This document shows positions 46,231 through 57,777 of a DNA stretch of 64,000 bases, piece by piece. The stretch's first letter is position 1. Each line of letters opens with the position of its first letter. A program made the position numbers and the translations under genes. The notes beneath the pieces are model-generated. The model had not been told where the DNA came from and did no database searches. It saw only the letters and a list, made by a program, of their open reading frames with translations. Source of the stretch: Hypholoma sublateritium FD-334 SS-4 (Eukaryota > Basidiomycota > Agaricomycetes > Agaricales > Strophariaceae); contig KN817593.1 of NCBI GenBank assembly GCA_000827495.1, positions 1-64,000 on the forward strand. The letters run 5' to 3'.

Positions 46231-47489
46231 TTACGCGACACGCAGGTCGTGTGGCAGAAAGTGAATGAAAACATGGAGTTAAGGCGAGTCCAGAAGCAGT
46301 CATGTGAATCTTATTAGCATATTCTCATGTATCATAGAAGGGTTTCGAGTTGTTTTAATAGAGTAATCGCATCTGAATGGTATAACGTGTTCGTTCGTTC
46401 AACATACTTATTGTCAGTGCAAAGATTCACGCGGGCGCAAGTGCCCTGCGTTTATCTTCAGTACCAAAGTGTTAAAAACATAACAGCCTCGTAAACAATC
46501 TCAAAACCTCTCCAGCGGCTCCATGCCGCTTTTCTAAAGATACGATCCCCCCTGGAGCTTGCAGCGACTTATTATAGCAGAGGTCCGACGGTGTGAGCTC
46601 ATGGGACATAATTTTTGGGGTGCCAGTCGGGTTCTTCGACGGACATCTTCCTCGAGAAGTACTCTTCAAGCAGAGTCACAGCCGGCCCCATGACATTTAA
46701 CTCGCCGTCTGCGTTTCCCTGCGTGTGAACAGCGCGTCAAGTTTCCGGTTTCGGCATCGGATCATGTATTGCGCAGTAGCGAATGACGTCGCGGCGGAGG
46801 TGGGCAGGGGACATATGGTACCATGGCGTCGCGGCACACTGCCTACTCCTGAAGTTTTACAGGATTGCCTAGGTGCGCGGCGGCTAGCGGAGCGCGCGTG
46901 TATGTCATTCGATGCTTGCGATCACTACCCCAGCTCTTGAGCGGCGCAGCCCTGAGGAAGAGACTGGTGCATTCGTTGTTCGTGGCTGCGGCTCGCCTGT
47001 TGCAATCGCCGACTCGTACTCTGGCATAGTGAATCTTGCCGACGAGGTGGGAGTGTTGTGGGGAGGGGCGGATACTCGTGCTCGGGATTGTCTGAAATTC
47101 TGTAGATGTATGTCGACATTGCTCGCCAATGTGCCATGATCGAGAAACACGCCGCGTGGGTGCCCGTTGAGCGAAATCCAAGTCAGTGCATGAGAGACTC
47201 ATCCACATCAGCTTCGGAATAGCGCTCCGTCACCTTGACACAGTCGCTTGGGATTCTGGGAATACCGGCAGCAGGAGCCGCAGTCTGCAAACGAGTGGAT
47301 ACATGCATCGCCGAAGCTGCATTTGCCGTCTTCCTGACATCCCCTTGATATTCTTCGGCTTCAGCTTTTTTACCTCCATGCGCGCCATCGTCACTGCTAT
47401 CTCAGCCTCCAGTTGCGTCGTTAAAATCTTTCTCAGAAGAATTCTTAGAAGATGGATTCAGAAGTATCTTGCATTGATGTATAGCAAAT
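46231..47489. other. Mostly unassigned; one small minus-strand exon candidate
   Basis: On the minus strand 46691-46599 encodes a tidy 30-residue end piece (MGPAVTLLEEYFSRKMSVEE, then a short tail and TGA) that looks like a last exon without a visible upstream partner. Plus-strand 46912-47139 is open but unrecognised. The 300 bases before 47490 show nothing. Confidence 0.35.
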
Positions 47490-49959
47490 CTATTTCTTTG
47501 ATTTTTTAACATAAGACCTTTTCATGGGAGCATAACTTGGCTTATTCCTGGATTGACGGCTGCCACTGCCACTGGATGAGGAGGCGACCTGCTGGAGAAT
47601 TTCTCTATCGGCAGTTAGATGTATCTTTCTTTTTTTCTGGACCGGCGGCTCAACCACTGGCCCAGTACTAGAAGCAGGAAGCATAGAATGGCCCAAATGA
47701 TAGAAGTGGCAGTGATTGGTGGGATGTTCTGGCTCCAAACAGTTATAGTGCTGGGGATAATCCGCGAAGCTTTGGGACAAGTCTGAGTCTGACTCAGATT
47801 CATCATCATTGTTGGCTGCAACTGCATCTGATGAATGAACACTTGGTCTTGAATGATTTCTAATAATCTCATCTCGAGAAGCAAAGGTTGGGTGAGCACT
47901 AAAGAACATGAGTAAAGTTGCACATACATGATACACATGAATAATAAATATACTGACATTAATCGTTGATGAGTAGTCTTAACTAGCATCCCATGTCCAC
48001 AGTACTCAAGGGGCCCAATAGAAACTTTATTAGTCTTGGCCACAATATACCTAAACATCATCTTGGATCGATCTTCATCGGTGACATTTATAATTTCTAT
48101 GTTTCTGGACATATAATAGGCTAAGTCATCAAAATGTACAAAGAAACACAGGACATACCTTTCATTGCTACTAATCCTATAATTATCTGGAAAACAGGGA
48201 GTTACTGACCAAATCTGCTTGGCATGCCGATAAACATATGTATTTTTCCGCCGTGCATTTTCTTCATCAATGACAAATAATGTTGAATATGTGGTGAGAT
48301 GAGTTTTGGTGGACAGTAAATCTGATTCATATCAGCACCAGGCGGGACTAGTTTGAAATGAGTACATACTTCTTTTTCTGAACATTTCTGTTAATGGATC
48401 TAGTTCCTCCTGGTTTAAAGCAATTCCAAAATCATTAGCACTGAGTAATTTCTCCCACTCTTGAGAACCAAAAATCAAGGACCCAAGTATTGTGGATTTT
48501 TTGGTAAGTGCAAGCTTTATGAGGTTAGGCTCAAAGACATCATAAATCTGTGAAGGGCGTAAATGAATCTTTTGAGACTGCTTGATCAATTCCAGGCGCT
48601 CCTGCAATGGATAAATATAGCTGTAAGCCTCACTAGATAATATATACATAGTGCATAGTCCCATGCATACCTCATATGCTTTTGAAAGATCCTTCTGGCG
48701 GCATGTAAAAGCTGTGGTTTCTTTTCCATACACATGGAGCCAATCTGCATATTTCAGCCTTTGTTCAAGGCTGGGTGCTATGAGTAGGCCATTATCATCT
48801 GAAGAGCGCAAAGAGCGGTGTAAAAAGGCTCTAAACAGGAAACTTTCAATTAGTACTAGTAGTCTCAGAAAGTCAGCTCCAAATTTACGGTAGTTCAGTA
48901 TAAGATTTATCTGCAAAACTCCAAAGTGCTTCGCATAAACGTGCAGTTCGTGATGGTGAATCAAATACTTCCTTCTCGGTCAGGAATGGAGATATCCCTA
49001 CCATAATTACATGTATTCAGCAATGAAGGTGTAGGAACATACAATAGAAATTGAAAACATACCAGCATCATAACATATTTCTGAGGCTGTGTAGACCCCC
49101 ACACCTCCAAAAATCATTTTCTCTGAACGGATAATGTCAAACACAAGGCCAAGACGTGAATTGCCAGCACGTTCCATGATCCATTTGGATACAACATGCA
49201 AAAATGATGTATATGGCTCTTCATATACATCAGCAACTCGTGGTGGCAGGTCATCCAAAGATACTGCCCAGTGTGGCTATATTTTTATAAATAAGTTTGG
49301 ACTTTTTAGCAGTGAGCTTGAAATACTGACTTGAAATATTTGGTCAGCAGATGGAAATGCAATAATATAAGTAGCAAATTCTATTGCTATGCCAATGCGA
49401 TAGCCTCGTATCTATATTGTCTGATTAGTCATTATGAGAAGGTAGGGATGCAGCTCTGAATACTAGCCTTTCTGAAGCTTGGCAAGACTGCTATTTCCCA
49501 CTGCTCTCTTGTAAATACTTGTATTGATGTATGAGTCAGATAGGCTAACTAATATGTATAAGTTTTATAAGTATCTGCCAGTAGTTCAATGGATAGCAAA
49601 GGTAGACATGTACATACCTGGAAATGTAAATGCTTCAAATCCAATATTATAGCACGGTTTGTTTTTGAAACACCTTGAAGAACGAGCCCAGTAATTGGAG
49701 GTGGGTTGGGTAGCTGTTCTGATACAAGCCACATTGGAGGCCACAGTGATCCAGCATGGTGCTTCTGTCCTCGCACAGCAGTAGAACCAGCATCCAGTTT
49801 GTAGACTTTTGTATCAACACAGTCACCATCCACAGAGTCTTTTCCAGTATAATCGGCCCAAAGTCCCAGAACCTGAAGATTGACGTTGTGCTGAACGCAC
49901 CACCGAAAAAAGCTCTCAAGATAGATGAAGCTTGCAATACACTCTCGGATTTCCGGCAT
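47490..49959 (-). CDS. Uncharacterised conserved fungal protein, 630 aa, ten exons, AT-rich gene
   Basis: Exons 49959-49618, 49503-49468, 49411-49331, 49276-49063, 48997-48889, 48830-48671, 48601-48370, 48321-48159, 48104-47958 and 47898-47490 sum to 1893 nt without a stop. The short exons (36 and 81 nt) fit exactly. One intron uses a GC donor (GCTAGT). The protein reads as one coherent globular chain: RECIASFIYLESFFRWCVQH, SLWPPMWLVSEQL, DDLPPRVADVYEEPYTSFL, FDIIRSEKMIFGGVGVYTA, SPSRTARLCEALWSFA, IYDVFEPNLIKLALTK, AKQIWSVTPCFPDNYRI and GPLEYCGHGMLVKT. An acidic Ser/Asp stretch and a basic, Ser-rich tail with RKIH and MKRSYVKKSKK (possible nuclear signals) follow. I know similar proteins only as unannotated basidiomycete genes. 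The start ATG is provisional. Confidence 0.72.
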
Positions 49960-50605
49960 ATTGCAATAGGTTGGGCAATGACTGGTAAAGAGGGGCAGCA
50001 GGTCGAGAAAGATGATGGAGGAAACTTGAATGACTCGGACAGCGAGCCTCGACTCTTGATGTCACTGATGGTGACAAAAATCAGATCATGAATAGATTCG
50101 ATCCAATCTCAGCATGGCGAACTGAGATTGTTTGAGAACTCTCGTAATGCAATGATTGAATTCCCGTAATGCAATAAATGTAACCGTAGGCCCCTCCAGG
50201 TGCCTAAAATATTGTAAATGAGATATTTGGACTTGAAACCATTTCCACCGTGCGGAGCAGATAGTATTATTCAAATATTCAGCAAGGCCTTATCGCTAAA
50301 GGGAGCCCAGAAATTAGAATGCTATGCGCATTGAAAGAACGCTCCGACCAACTCCCGACGCGCTTCTGTTGAATCTGTTCTCCGCGAACAGGGCATGGGC
50401 TGTAGGACGATGCAAACTTGCACTTACCCGCGCTTTAAACTTCGTATATTTTCTCACCCTTCTGCTCGCAAATTACTCCTTCCTTTCACGCTCACTCTGA
50501 ACCGCCTTCTCTCCGTACTCAACGTCAACCCCTCAACCGGGTTGCTCATCACAATATCTCAACAATTTCCCTTGGCGCGCATTTCCACCAAACTATTTCA
50601 TCCGA
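49960..50605. other. Intergenic, no gene seen
   Basis: This is the 5' flank of the 630-aa gene (minus) and of the C2-domain relic (plus). No TATA box or repeat stands out. Confidence 0.45.
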
Positions 50606-51640
50606 ATGTTCAGAAGTAAGAGCGCTGTACTCGAGCAGATCGGCGACGCGGTGGGGCACGCGAAGGAGAAGGCGAACGGAAAGAAGGAGTCGCTCACACA
50701 CAAGATGACCGAACTTGGGATCGCGGCACCGTTGGTCGATCTGCTGACGATACAGGTATGATGGCTCGATGTGGCGGTGGTACGACGAGACGAGCTAACT
50801 TCACTTCACGTTATTTTCTTGGGCACAGTTCGTAGCTTCCGAAGATGTGTGTCGTCGGCTCAGCAGATCCGTACTTCTTCGTCGCAGAGATCGACAGCGA
50901 GATCTCGTTTGTGCGCGTGCAGTTTTCTCCACGCACCGCTAGCGAATTGCGTTTCAGCTTGGTGTGTGTAAGTCAACGGTCAAGGAGAACACCCTCGCGC
51001 TGGCGTGGAACAATATCTGGCGCATGAAGAACGTGCCGGCGTCCGCGGACCTGATGCTCAAGATTATGGACAAGGACGAGGGCTCGTTGACCGACGACTT
51101 CATCGGCACCGCCGAGGTCGGCGTCCGCGGCGGCGCGAAGGAAGTTGAACTCGAGGACCCGCTTCTCAAGCTGCGCAGCGTGCGATGCACGTTCTGGCTC
51201 AAGGTGTGCATCTCGCCCCTAAGCATCCCGCTGACCCATGCGCAGATTGACAGCACACCCGCGTCCGAAGTGGATCCACCCGCGTTCCGTACGACCTACA
51301 AGGCAGCGCAGAGCATCTTTCAGGGGCCCGCGACCATCGCCGTGCGCAGCGGCATCCATGCAGGGCACCGACTACGCGCGCCGCGCCGCGAATGGCTTCG
51401 GCGTCATCGAGGACGCGCCCGCTTCTCGTGCTGCTGCACACTGGCACGGCGGACGCGGGCGCTCAGGCGGCGACGGTGCGTTTGCGCAGTGCGTTCAGCT
51501 CGCAATGTACACGCACGTAGTCGCGTCGGACGACGGTGCGCTGCGCTTCTCGGAGACAGGGCGCTGCGTTCTTCGTCGACTTCGCGAGCAAGCATGCGCT
51601 GCACTACTGTGCGACAAGACAAGTGGCTACCTGTGGTAAG
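50606..51640 (+). pseudogene. C2-domain protein, disrupted copy
   Basis: C2 domains bind phospholipids, often with calcium. Exon 1 (50606-50755) encodes a charged leader (EQIGDAVGHAKEKANGKKES, LGIAAPLVDLLTIQ) and ends at a GTATGA..CAG intron. The next exon starts FVASEDV, loses frame, and resumes as MCVVGSADPYFFVAEIDSEI. After a second intron come STVKENTLALAWNNIWRMKN, ADLMLKIMDKDEGSLTDDF and IGTAEVGVRGGAKEVEL, which is the C2 beta-sandwich with the usual Asp-rich loop (MDKDEGSLTDD). Then EVDPPAF jumps directly to YKAAQSIFQGPATIAVRSG, so an internal block seems to be deleted. The frame shifts again before ANGFGVIEDAPASRA and SDDGALRFSETG. The coding remnant ends near 51640. Confidence 0.75.
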
Positions 51641-52779
51641 TCCCTCACCTCACAACATGTTCTTTTTGGTGTGTATTTTAGACTGGTTCCGAGGCCTGTT
51701 CTCTGAGTCGAACGTTAAAAGAGAGCTTTAAAGTGTAATCAAAGGCAACACGAATGCAGCCGTTGTGTTCATCGGAGAGAAGACGGCTATCGGCGACGTT
51801 CACAATATCGGAAAGACATGCTACCATTGAAGCATGGGCTCGATACCTTCGGTGACGCTCTCGCTCTCGCAAGGGTCATCACGGTCTTCCTGTTCTCGTT
51901 TGGCTCATCAACGGTGTCCGTCGCTTCTGGGATCCAGCCCGTTGGTCCACGAAAACCGGCATCCTCCAGCTGCAGTACCTCAGGCCCACGCGTTAGGCTG
52001 GTTGAATGAGGATTGGCTATTACCGATGCCTTCGTTTGTAGGAACATTCGGCGAGGTGTCGTTTCGTCAGGGCTCCCAGCAGTAGCGATGCCTGCGCCCG
52101 AGTCGGTGGGCGCGCTAGGCGTGTTCGGCGTCGAGATGGGTTTAGCATTACCATGACCATGCCACGCCGCCGATCCGGCTCCAGGTTTTGATTCAGAAGG
52201 ACACCGGGCTTCGGGAGACGACGTGCATTGCATATGTCGCGGGACCGTACAGCCGCGAGTAGCGGTAGCATTGTCGGCGCGCGAGGGTGTAAGCGAATCT
52301 GCAGGCTGACAGTGGTGGTGGTCACTTCACTTCGATGGGCTCGGTGTGTAAGTACATCATGAGCACTACAGCACCATACACTCTATACTTACCGCGAAAG
52401 CTGCTTAGGAGAAAAAGGCACCAACTTGGACGTCGACGTGTCTCTGCATTATTCCAACACGCCATGAATGCTGAAGCCCACAATCGATTACGCTTGAGTT
52501 CGGCGTTCAACACCGGACAGTATAATTCAACCAAACCCGTTGAGTTTCCATTTCATTACCCAGCCCCCATTGCATACCTCACCAAGTGACCCCATTCCGC
52601 ACTCGCTGCGTTCGAAATCTAGAAATATAGCCATGAACTTCATTATCAATGTAGTTAGTAGCTCCGTGGATTTGCTGTGGATCAGATTCATGATTGTTTG
52701 GTGTTAAGTAATGAACGAACTTATCATTACTGTTGGGGGTCGCATTACAGCACTGTAGAGCGCTATGTAGTGACATTGG
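51641..52779. other. Unassigned; coding-like minus-strand stretch without a family
   Basis: Minus-strand 52010-51850 (LQLEDAGFRGPTGWIPEATD, ENRKTVMTLARARASP) is open and protein-like, but the opposite strand is equally open and no motif is recognisable. 52330-52780 has nothing. Confidence 0.3.
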
Positions 52780-53690
52780 GTTATAGCAAGGGCACCAAAT
52801 TCATAGAGCGCATGGCGTTCACCGTATGAAAGATCTGATTTACCTTGATCCGAACGGGTGCGACTTCTGCTTCTGCGGACTCATGGTGGCCCATGGGCCA
52901 TGCAAATATTTGCATGTAGATGTGTTGGGAATCAAATGACGCATACGATGAGTATACTGACTTCAAGCGTTATGCAGACAACTCACGCACGATCTGACAA
53001 CGACTTGTGCAAGGACACTCGGTGATATCGATCTACGCAAAAGGTTCAAGCGACAAGACACTCTGCCGTGGGAATTCAGGAGGCACTCTCATGCTGGAGG
53101 CGAAAATACGTACATTTATGCCGAGCGGCGCATCTGAGTGAAAGCGTGCGCAAGTTGATGTTTCAATCTGCCCAACCGGGCAGATATAATGTCAATTCCT
53201 GCAGATAATCCGAGGTTTGACTGCAATTGGCAGCTTGAAGAAAGGGCGAACGTATTTGGAGCCTCCTAAGACGTCGGAGTTCGATCGGAGCTTTATAATT
53301 TAACTTCAATACTCGTAGATTCTGATCATGATCGCTGTCCGAGTCGGTGTCGCGGTTGAACGTTGAACGTTGACGTTGAACGTTGAGCGTTGAGCCCTTG
53401 CAACTAAGGCCTGGTTACGGATAAAGTAGCCTTCTGCTGGATTATCTAGCATGCATACTTCGGCCGTGGTTGGGTCTACCTTCTTTTCCCAGTTCCAAGA
53501 TTGATCCATGTTACAGTGTCTTTAATTACCAGCGTTTCAACTCGCCCCACAAAATGACGCGGTCTTAAAGCCTGACAACGGCATTGCACTATCCGTTTGC
53601 TATCCGTGGTTGTTGCGTCCGGGCGCGTCTCCGACGAACTTATATCACGTCTCGCAACCTAAGTATGCCTCAGTGTCAGTCAGTGAGTGT
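52780..53690. repeat. Dispersed repeat, copy B
   Basis: Same orientation as copy A. Shared landmarks are CGATCTGACAACGACTTGTG near 52989, CTGCAGATAATCCGAGG near 53199, and GCTGGATTATCTAGCATG near 53437. The minus strand again encodes protein-like text (CQLQSNLGLSAGIDIIS, LGRLKHQLAHAFTQM), which is more continuous than in copy A but still lacks a full gene. Confidence 0.65.
53354..53396. repeat. CGTTGA hexamer minisatellite
   Basis: GTTGAACGTTGAACGTTGA and neighbouring units make about six imperfect copies of (A/G)CGTTGA within copy B. A shorter run of the same hexamer occurs near 41842. Confidence 0.7.
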
Positions 53691-53720
53691 TCATATTCCG
53701 GTCTCAGTCCCACAATATGC

Positions 53721-54128
53721 CTAATCTAACTCGTCTAACTGAGCTCTCCATTGTGAATCATCAACGTCGATCCCTCGTGCGCGAAGCAGAGCTTTGGATC
53801 TTTCGATGGACAACCGGGATTTTTCCGTCGTAATTAAGCGCACTGCCTGCGAAATGTCGGGCTCAGAATGCTCGGAGGGAGGAAATCTTAGGAACTTCTG
53901 CGCATAAAGTTTGAGTACGCGCTCGTTATCGCAAACGTGACACTCACGGTTATAGCAGCTTCTTTCTGGCTGCGACTCAGCCCAACAACTAAAGCCAATA
54001 CAACCATTACCAAGAAATTGATCATTAAAAGTATAGACATGGCACTGCAACTTGGCTCCTTTGAGCCATTTCTCTGTAAGCAGAGCAATTAGAAATGAAT
54101 CTTGTTGCACCTGATAAGCTTCAAACAT
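53721..54128 (-). CDS. Hypothetical Cys-containing protein or last exon of the WD40 gene
   Basis: An open minus-strand frame of 135 codons ends in TAG/TAA-type stop at 53721. It contains CHVYTFNDQFLGNGCIGFSCWA, CYNRECHVCDNERVLKLYAQ (a possible CxxC zinc site) and a basic C-terminal helix (SRLSIERSKALLRARGIDVD). It lies immediately downstream of the WD40 gene on the same strand. A short candidate intron between them is only 25 bp, so I keep it separate. No family was recognised. Confidence 0.4.
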   Translation of the reverse strand: MFEAYQVQQDSFLIALLTEKWLKGAKLQCHVYTFNDQFLGNGCIGFSCWAESQPERSCYNRECHVCDNERVLKLYAQKFLRFPPSEHSEPDISQAVRLITTEKSRLSIERSKALLRARGIDVDDSQWRAQLDELD

Positions 54129-54169
54129 GACTTACTACTCTTTCCCAGATAATGATATCAGGGCGACTA

Positions 54170-55529
54170 TCGTTACTCCCGCTCGCTATCATATGATAGT
54201 CGTTGGTTGAAATCGCCTTGTAAGCGGTTCAACCCAATCACTCTTACTAGATCTGACAAAGTTGAACGCTTACATCTAACGTTTGGATCATGGTTCTTCG
54301 AGACCCATGCTTCAATCTCTGCAACCTCTCTCCCCTTTCCACAGTGTACAAGTAAACTATGCCGTGATCGCTTCCGCATGCTATCTGTGCTCCGTTTTCG
54401 ACGAAAGTGGCCCCATGTACGAAGGGTGTTTTCCTCGGCACCTCTATTGTACTGAAAGGTGCGGTGTGTGGATATCTGTATAGGTCAAAGCCGTCCACAA
54501 GATTATCCACGACGAGGATATTTTCCCCGGAGTTGAGGATAGCATTACCACTGGGGATATACGGTCAGCAAGTTGTTTTCCGCTGTGAAAATATAGTCTT
54601 TCATACATGCTACTGTTCAGTGTCTTGCTCCAATCATTGACCCCGGTGGCCGAAATCTTTGACTCCCTATTGTTGCCGTGAACATCTGCACAAGCTTCGA
54701 ACGCGGTTCATACGTACATAATACCGCTTTCCAGCCCAAAAACGAGGAGTTGTTCACCCTTTACGGTGAAGCGAATGGATCTCGGAATCGCGCAATGGGC
54801 GCCGACAGCTGGGGCTGTCATGCTCTTTTCCCATATCAAGGTGAGTACCCCTGCGAAAACATCATTTCTACTTGACTGAGGACATGTGTGGAGCTCACTT
54901 GCCGTTCTTATCAACGTCGTACATCTTGATTTTACCGTGGTGACTCGAAACAGCAAGGCGGCTCTTTACACGATCATAATCGATGGATTCGACAGGATCA
55001 TCGATAGGAAAAGCGTTAGTCATGGATAGCTCTCGAAAATTTGCCTGCTACCGTGTAACATGGTTATCAACTCGTATGACGCTTGATGGTAAGTGGTCAC
55101 TAACCAAATCTATTCCTCCTTGATAAATAAGAAGGAGGCCCCTCCCTGTTCCAAAACAGATAACACTTCCTTCGGGTGAACTTATAGCTAACCACTTCAG
55201 ACAGGTCACTTGTCCCCACCGCTCAGATTTGTCTTGAAGAGTTTGAAGGTGGCGTTTTCCTCGGACATTCCAGATGCGCAGGGCTTGATCGTCCGCTGAT
55301 GATATGGCATGAATACAATGGCATAGATATCAAGCCTCGATCTGCGCACGTACCGCCGCTCGCAAGTAGTTTTCCGTCTCGAGTTAGGGATAAGCAATTG
55401 ATTGGACCAATGCTTCCATGAAGACGAGCGAAAATTCGATACTGCAGGAGAAATTCTTGGTTAATGCAGGAAATAATGAAATAAAGGTACCTGTTTTTCA
55501 TTGCCAAAGATATTCCAACCTAATGGCAT
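54170..55529 (-). CDS. WD40-repeat protein, multi-exon
   Basis: WD40 propellers are protein interaction scaffolds. The start ATG is at 55529 (MPLGWNIFGNEKQ). After a GTACCT..CAG intron comes ARLHGSIGPINCLSLTRDGK, then LLASG and, across the next intron, ADDQALRIWNVRGKRHLQTL, a full canonical repeat. Further blades are QVTCLKWLAISSPEGSV, SIDYDRVKSRLAVSSHHGKI, IRFTVKGEQLLVFGLESG, NDWSKTLNSS, ENILVVDNLVDGFDLYRYP and VENGAQIACGSDHGIVYLY. Five or more introns could be placed in frame from 55529 to about 54260, with no stop. The C-terminal exon is uncertain (a likely end is near 54130-54190, DSRPDIIIWERV). The pattern matches a lineage-expanded Agaricomycete WD40 family of unknown partner. Confidence 0.75.
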
Positions 55530-55941
55530 GTTTGCAAGGTTTTCAGGAAGAAATGTGAGGTCGTTGCGTTATCATTGATGTTTCAAATCGCAGGCATTAT
55601 ATAATCGCCAGTGTTACTGTCTGTTACAGTGTCAAACAGCTCCTTCGAGGGGTAAAGCCTAATGTGAAGTCATAACAGCCGGCATGACACAACTATTGAG
55701 ATAGTGTTCCATTTCTCGCAACAATAATATTAGTCCCTCCAAGGCTCCATTATAAAGCCATCAGCCGTCAAGACACAATTATTGAGATGATGTTCCATTC
55801 CCCGCAATGATAATCACTCTGTCCATTCTAAATCTATCACTCTCTTTATTATACTGCAACACTGGTACGATCAACAATTACAACAATTACTCAAGGGCCG
55901 TATAAGTAAGTCTGAAACGGAGACAGAAAGTAAGTGCAACA
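55530..55941. other. Intergenic between divergent genes
   Basis: This is a shared 5' region of the WD40 gene (minus) and the 253-aa gene (plus). GCAGGCATGACACAACTATTGAG-like segments near 55681 and 55770 (AGTCATGACA..ATTGAGAT) form a loose direct repeat about 90 bp apart. No clear TATA box was found. Confidence 0.4.
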
Positions 55942-56820
55942 ATGGCTCCCTCTGTGCGCTCGCACCTCCCCCTTTTTACCACTCGGATACAATTCGAGTT
56001 CGATGTCCTCCCACCTCTTCCTGGTATTACTCTTCGAGCAGACCTCGCCGGAAAGATCAGGCAAAATCGACATGCACTTCCACCTCTTCCTGATATCACC
56101 CTTCGGGCCGACCTGACCCGCAAGATCCGGAGAAAGCGACGCGCAGTCCGATCGCCGTATGAAAGAGTGGCGGATTGTTCCTCTGTGCCAAGATCTAGAC
56201 CTAAAGAACCAACGCCTTTGTATGACTCGTACGCCGAGAGCCGTGGAGGATCACCCCTGACCAGTATCGACGGAAGCGATGATTCCGAAGGTGAAGCGCC
56301 ACCACCACTTCCTAAACGGAGACAAATACCCAAGCCTCCGGGTGAGGCTGGGCGGCGTAACTGTGGTGGATTCAATCTGGAAAGCGTATTGAATTGGGAA
56401 GGAAATAAGTATAAACGGATGATGGTAAGCCAATCATTTACCCCCGTCGGTAAAACCAACGACTAAGCGTCTTTCTGAAGAGCCACGTTGATGCAATGAT
56501 TAAAGGAAAGTTAGACACAAAAAAACCCTTTACCCATCAGGACCAGGGTCTTTTGACCGATCTCATTAAAAAAGTATGATGTATAGTGGGTAACGTGCTG
56601 AGGATGCAATTTGCTGATTTATCTATTACTCTAGAGCACCGAGCAGATGAAGATACAGCATCAGTATATTGGAGATTGGCCCATACGCGAAGCTTATAAA
56701 CAGCGGCTCAAGTACCATAGCGAAATGGCGAAGAAGAAGGCGCATAGAGAGGCTGGTTCGGCTTTAGTCAAGGCACGTCGGCAGATATATATCAAATTTG
56801 CCGCACTCACCATGCCTTAG
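55942..56820 (+). CDS. Uncharacterised Agaricomycete family protein, 253 aa, three exons
   Basis: Exons 55942-56424, 56481-56573 and 56635-56820 join in frame and end in TAG. The N-terminal half is low-complexity with a 23-residue direct repeat (LPPLPGITLRADL and LPPLPDITLRADL, each followed by a basic R/K-rich tail) and an acidic Ser/Asp stretch. The characteristic block is KIPKPPGEAG-like here (RRQIPKPPGEAGRRNCGGFN), followed by LESVLNWEGNKYKRMM. Next come HVDAMIKGKLDTKKPF and the helical IREAYKQRLKYHSEMAKKK. I recognise the PPGEAG..GGFNL..L.W pattern as a recurrent hypothetical family in Agaricomycetes with no known function. Confidence 0.65.
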
Positions 56821-57777
56821 GCTGCAATCAGCGCATCCTCTAAGACAATGTCCTGAGCGTTGTAAATCGTAATGGGTCAAGAAGCGCGCACTGTCAAATT
56901 GCTGACCTGCATGCAGGGGCATCACCTGGACCTGCCCATTGCGGAGCAATGTATGATGAAGTTTTACTCACCCAGAGATTCAGAGGCGGCGAGGCGCTGC
57001 CACTGCCCCACTCCAACTTTACTCGGCCTGTATTACGTATAAACCATAAGTTGAACCAAAGTTTCTTTGAGGTTTGAATCTGAAAGTGCGCCAGAACTGA
57101 GCGCTGACGACTGACACAAATGAAAAATCAACGTTTACTTAGGAGGCGCGCCAGCGCCGATGATCAAAAAGATATCGTTGGCGCTTAAATAGAGGTGTGC
57201 CAGTGCCAACAAGGTTCTCGGAGGGGCTCAACCCGTAAGCAACCTTGAAGCCGGCCTCCAACTAAGTAACCTCTACGGAACGCACGGCTTTGTATGACCT
57301 TGCAAAACTCAATTGGGATGGACATATCGCCAGATGTTCCAGCCCAGGGGGTGTAGCCCATTCTTATTTGGGATAGATGGTCTGGTTCACGAGGCTATTG
57401 CGAGTATGTGGCCATTTTTCCGGCCCACGTACACCCCGGCAGGGCCCTGGCACAGTCTGGCGCGGACAGAAGGGATGGGTGGCAGCCAATCCTATCATTT
57501 ATTCTCCAATCCAATCATTTGGAAACCCCATCCTATCATTTCTGGGAAATATTTCATTACTCCCTGGCTATTGCGGAGTGTATTGGTCTAAAGAAGCTAT
57601 CTGTGACCACCGCCGCCATATGAAGCATTGGCAAGCCTGTTTCATAAACTCGCTAAGACAGCAGGAAATTTTTGATATCACTCGACTTGAAAGTTGAAGT
57701 CAACGTTGTTTACTGTGGCACATACACTGAACTACAATGACAGAGAGCAAGCTGGAAAGTATTGAAGCCTAGAGCCC
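56821..57777. other. Intergenic, no supported gene
   Basis: A plus-strand frame at 57313-57591 is made of short repeats: ATCCTATCATTT occurs at about 57489 and 57531, with a variant CCAATCATTT between. It has no homology. The stretch 57.0-57.3 kb has small imperfect repeats around GCGCCAGCGCC and nothing else. Confidence 0.45.

Noticed and set aside
56481..56573. Possible homopolymer frameshift in the second exon of the 253-aa gene
   Set aside because: Counting back from the fixed stop and neighbouring anchors gives seven A bases and an exon of exactly 93 nt, so the frame is intact.
57313..57591. Plus-strand frame with repeated ATCCTATCATTT motif as a gene
   Set aside because: The frame is generated by short direct repeats and has no conserved features or introns.
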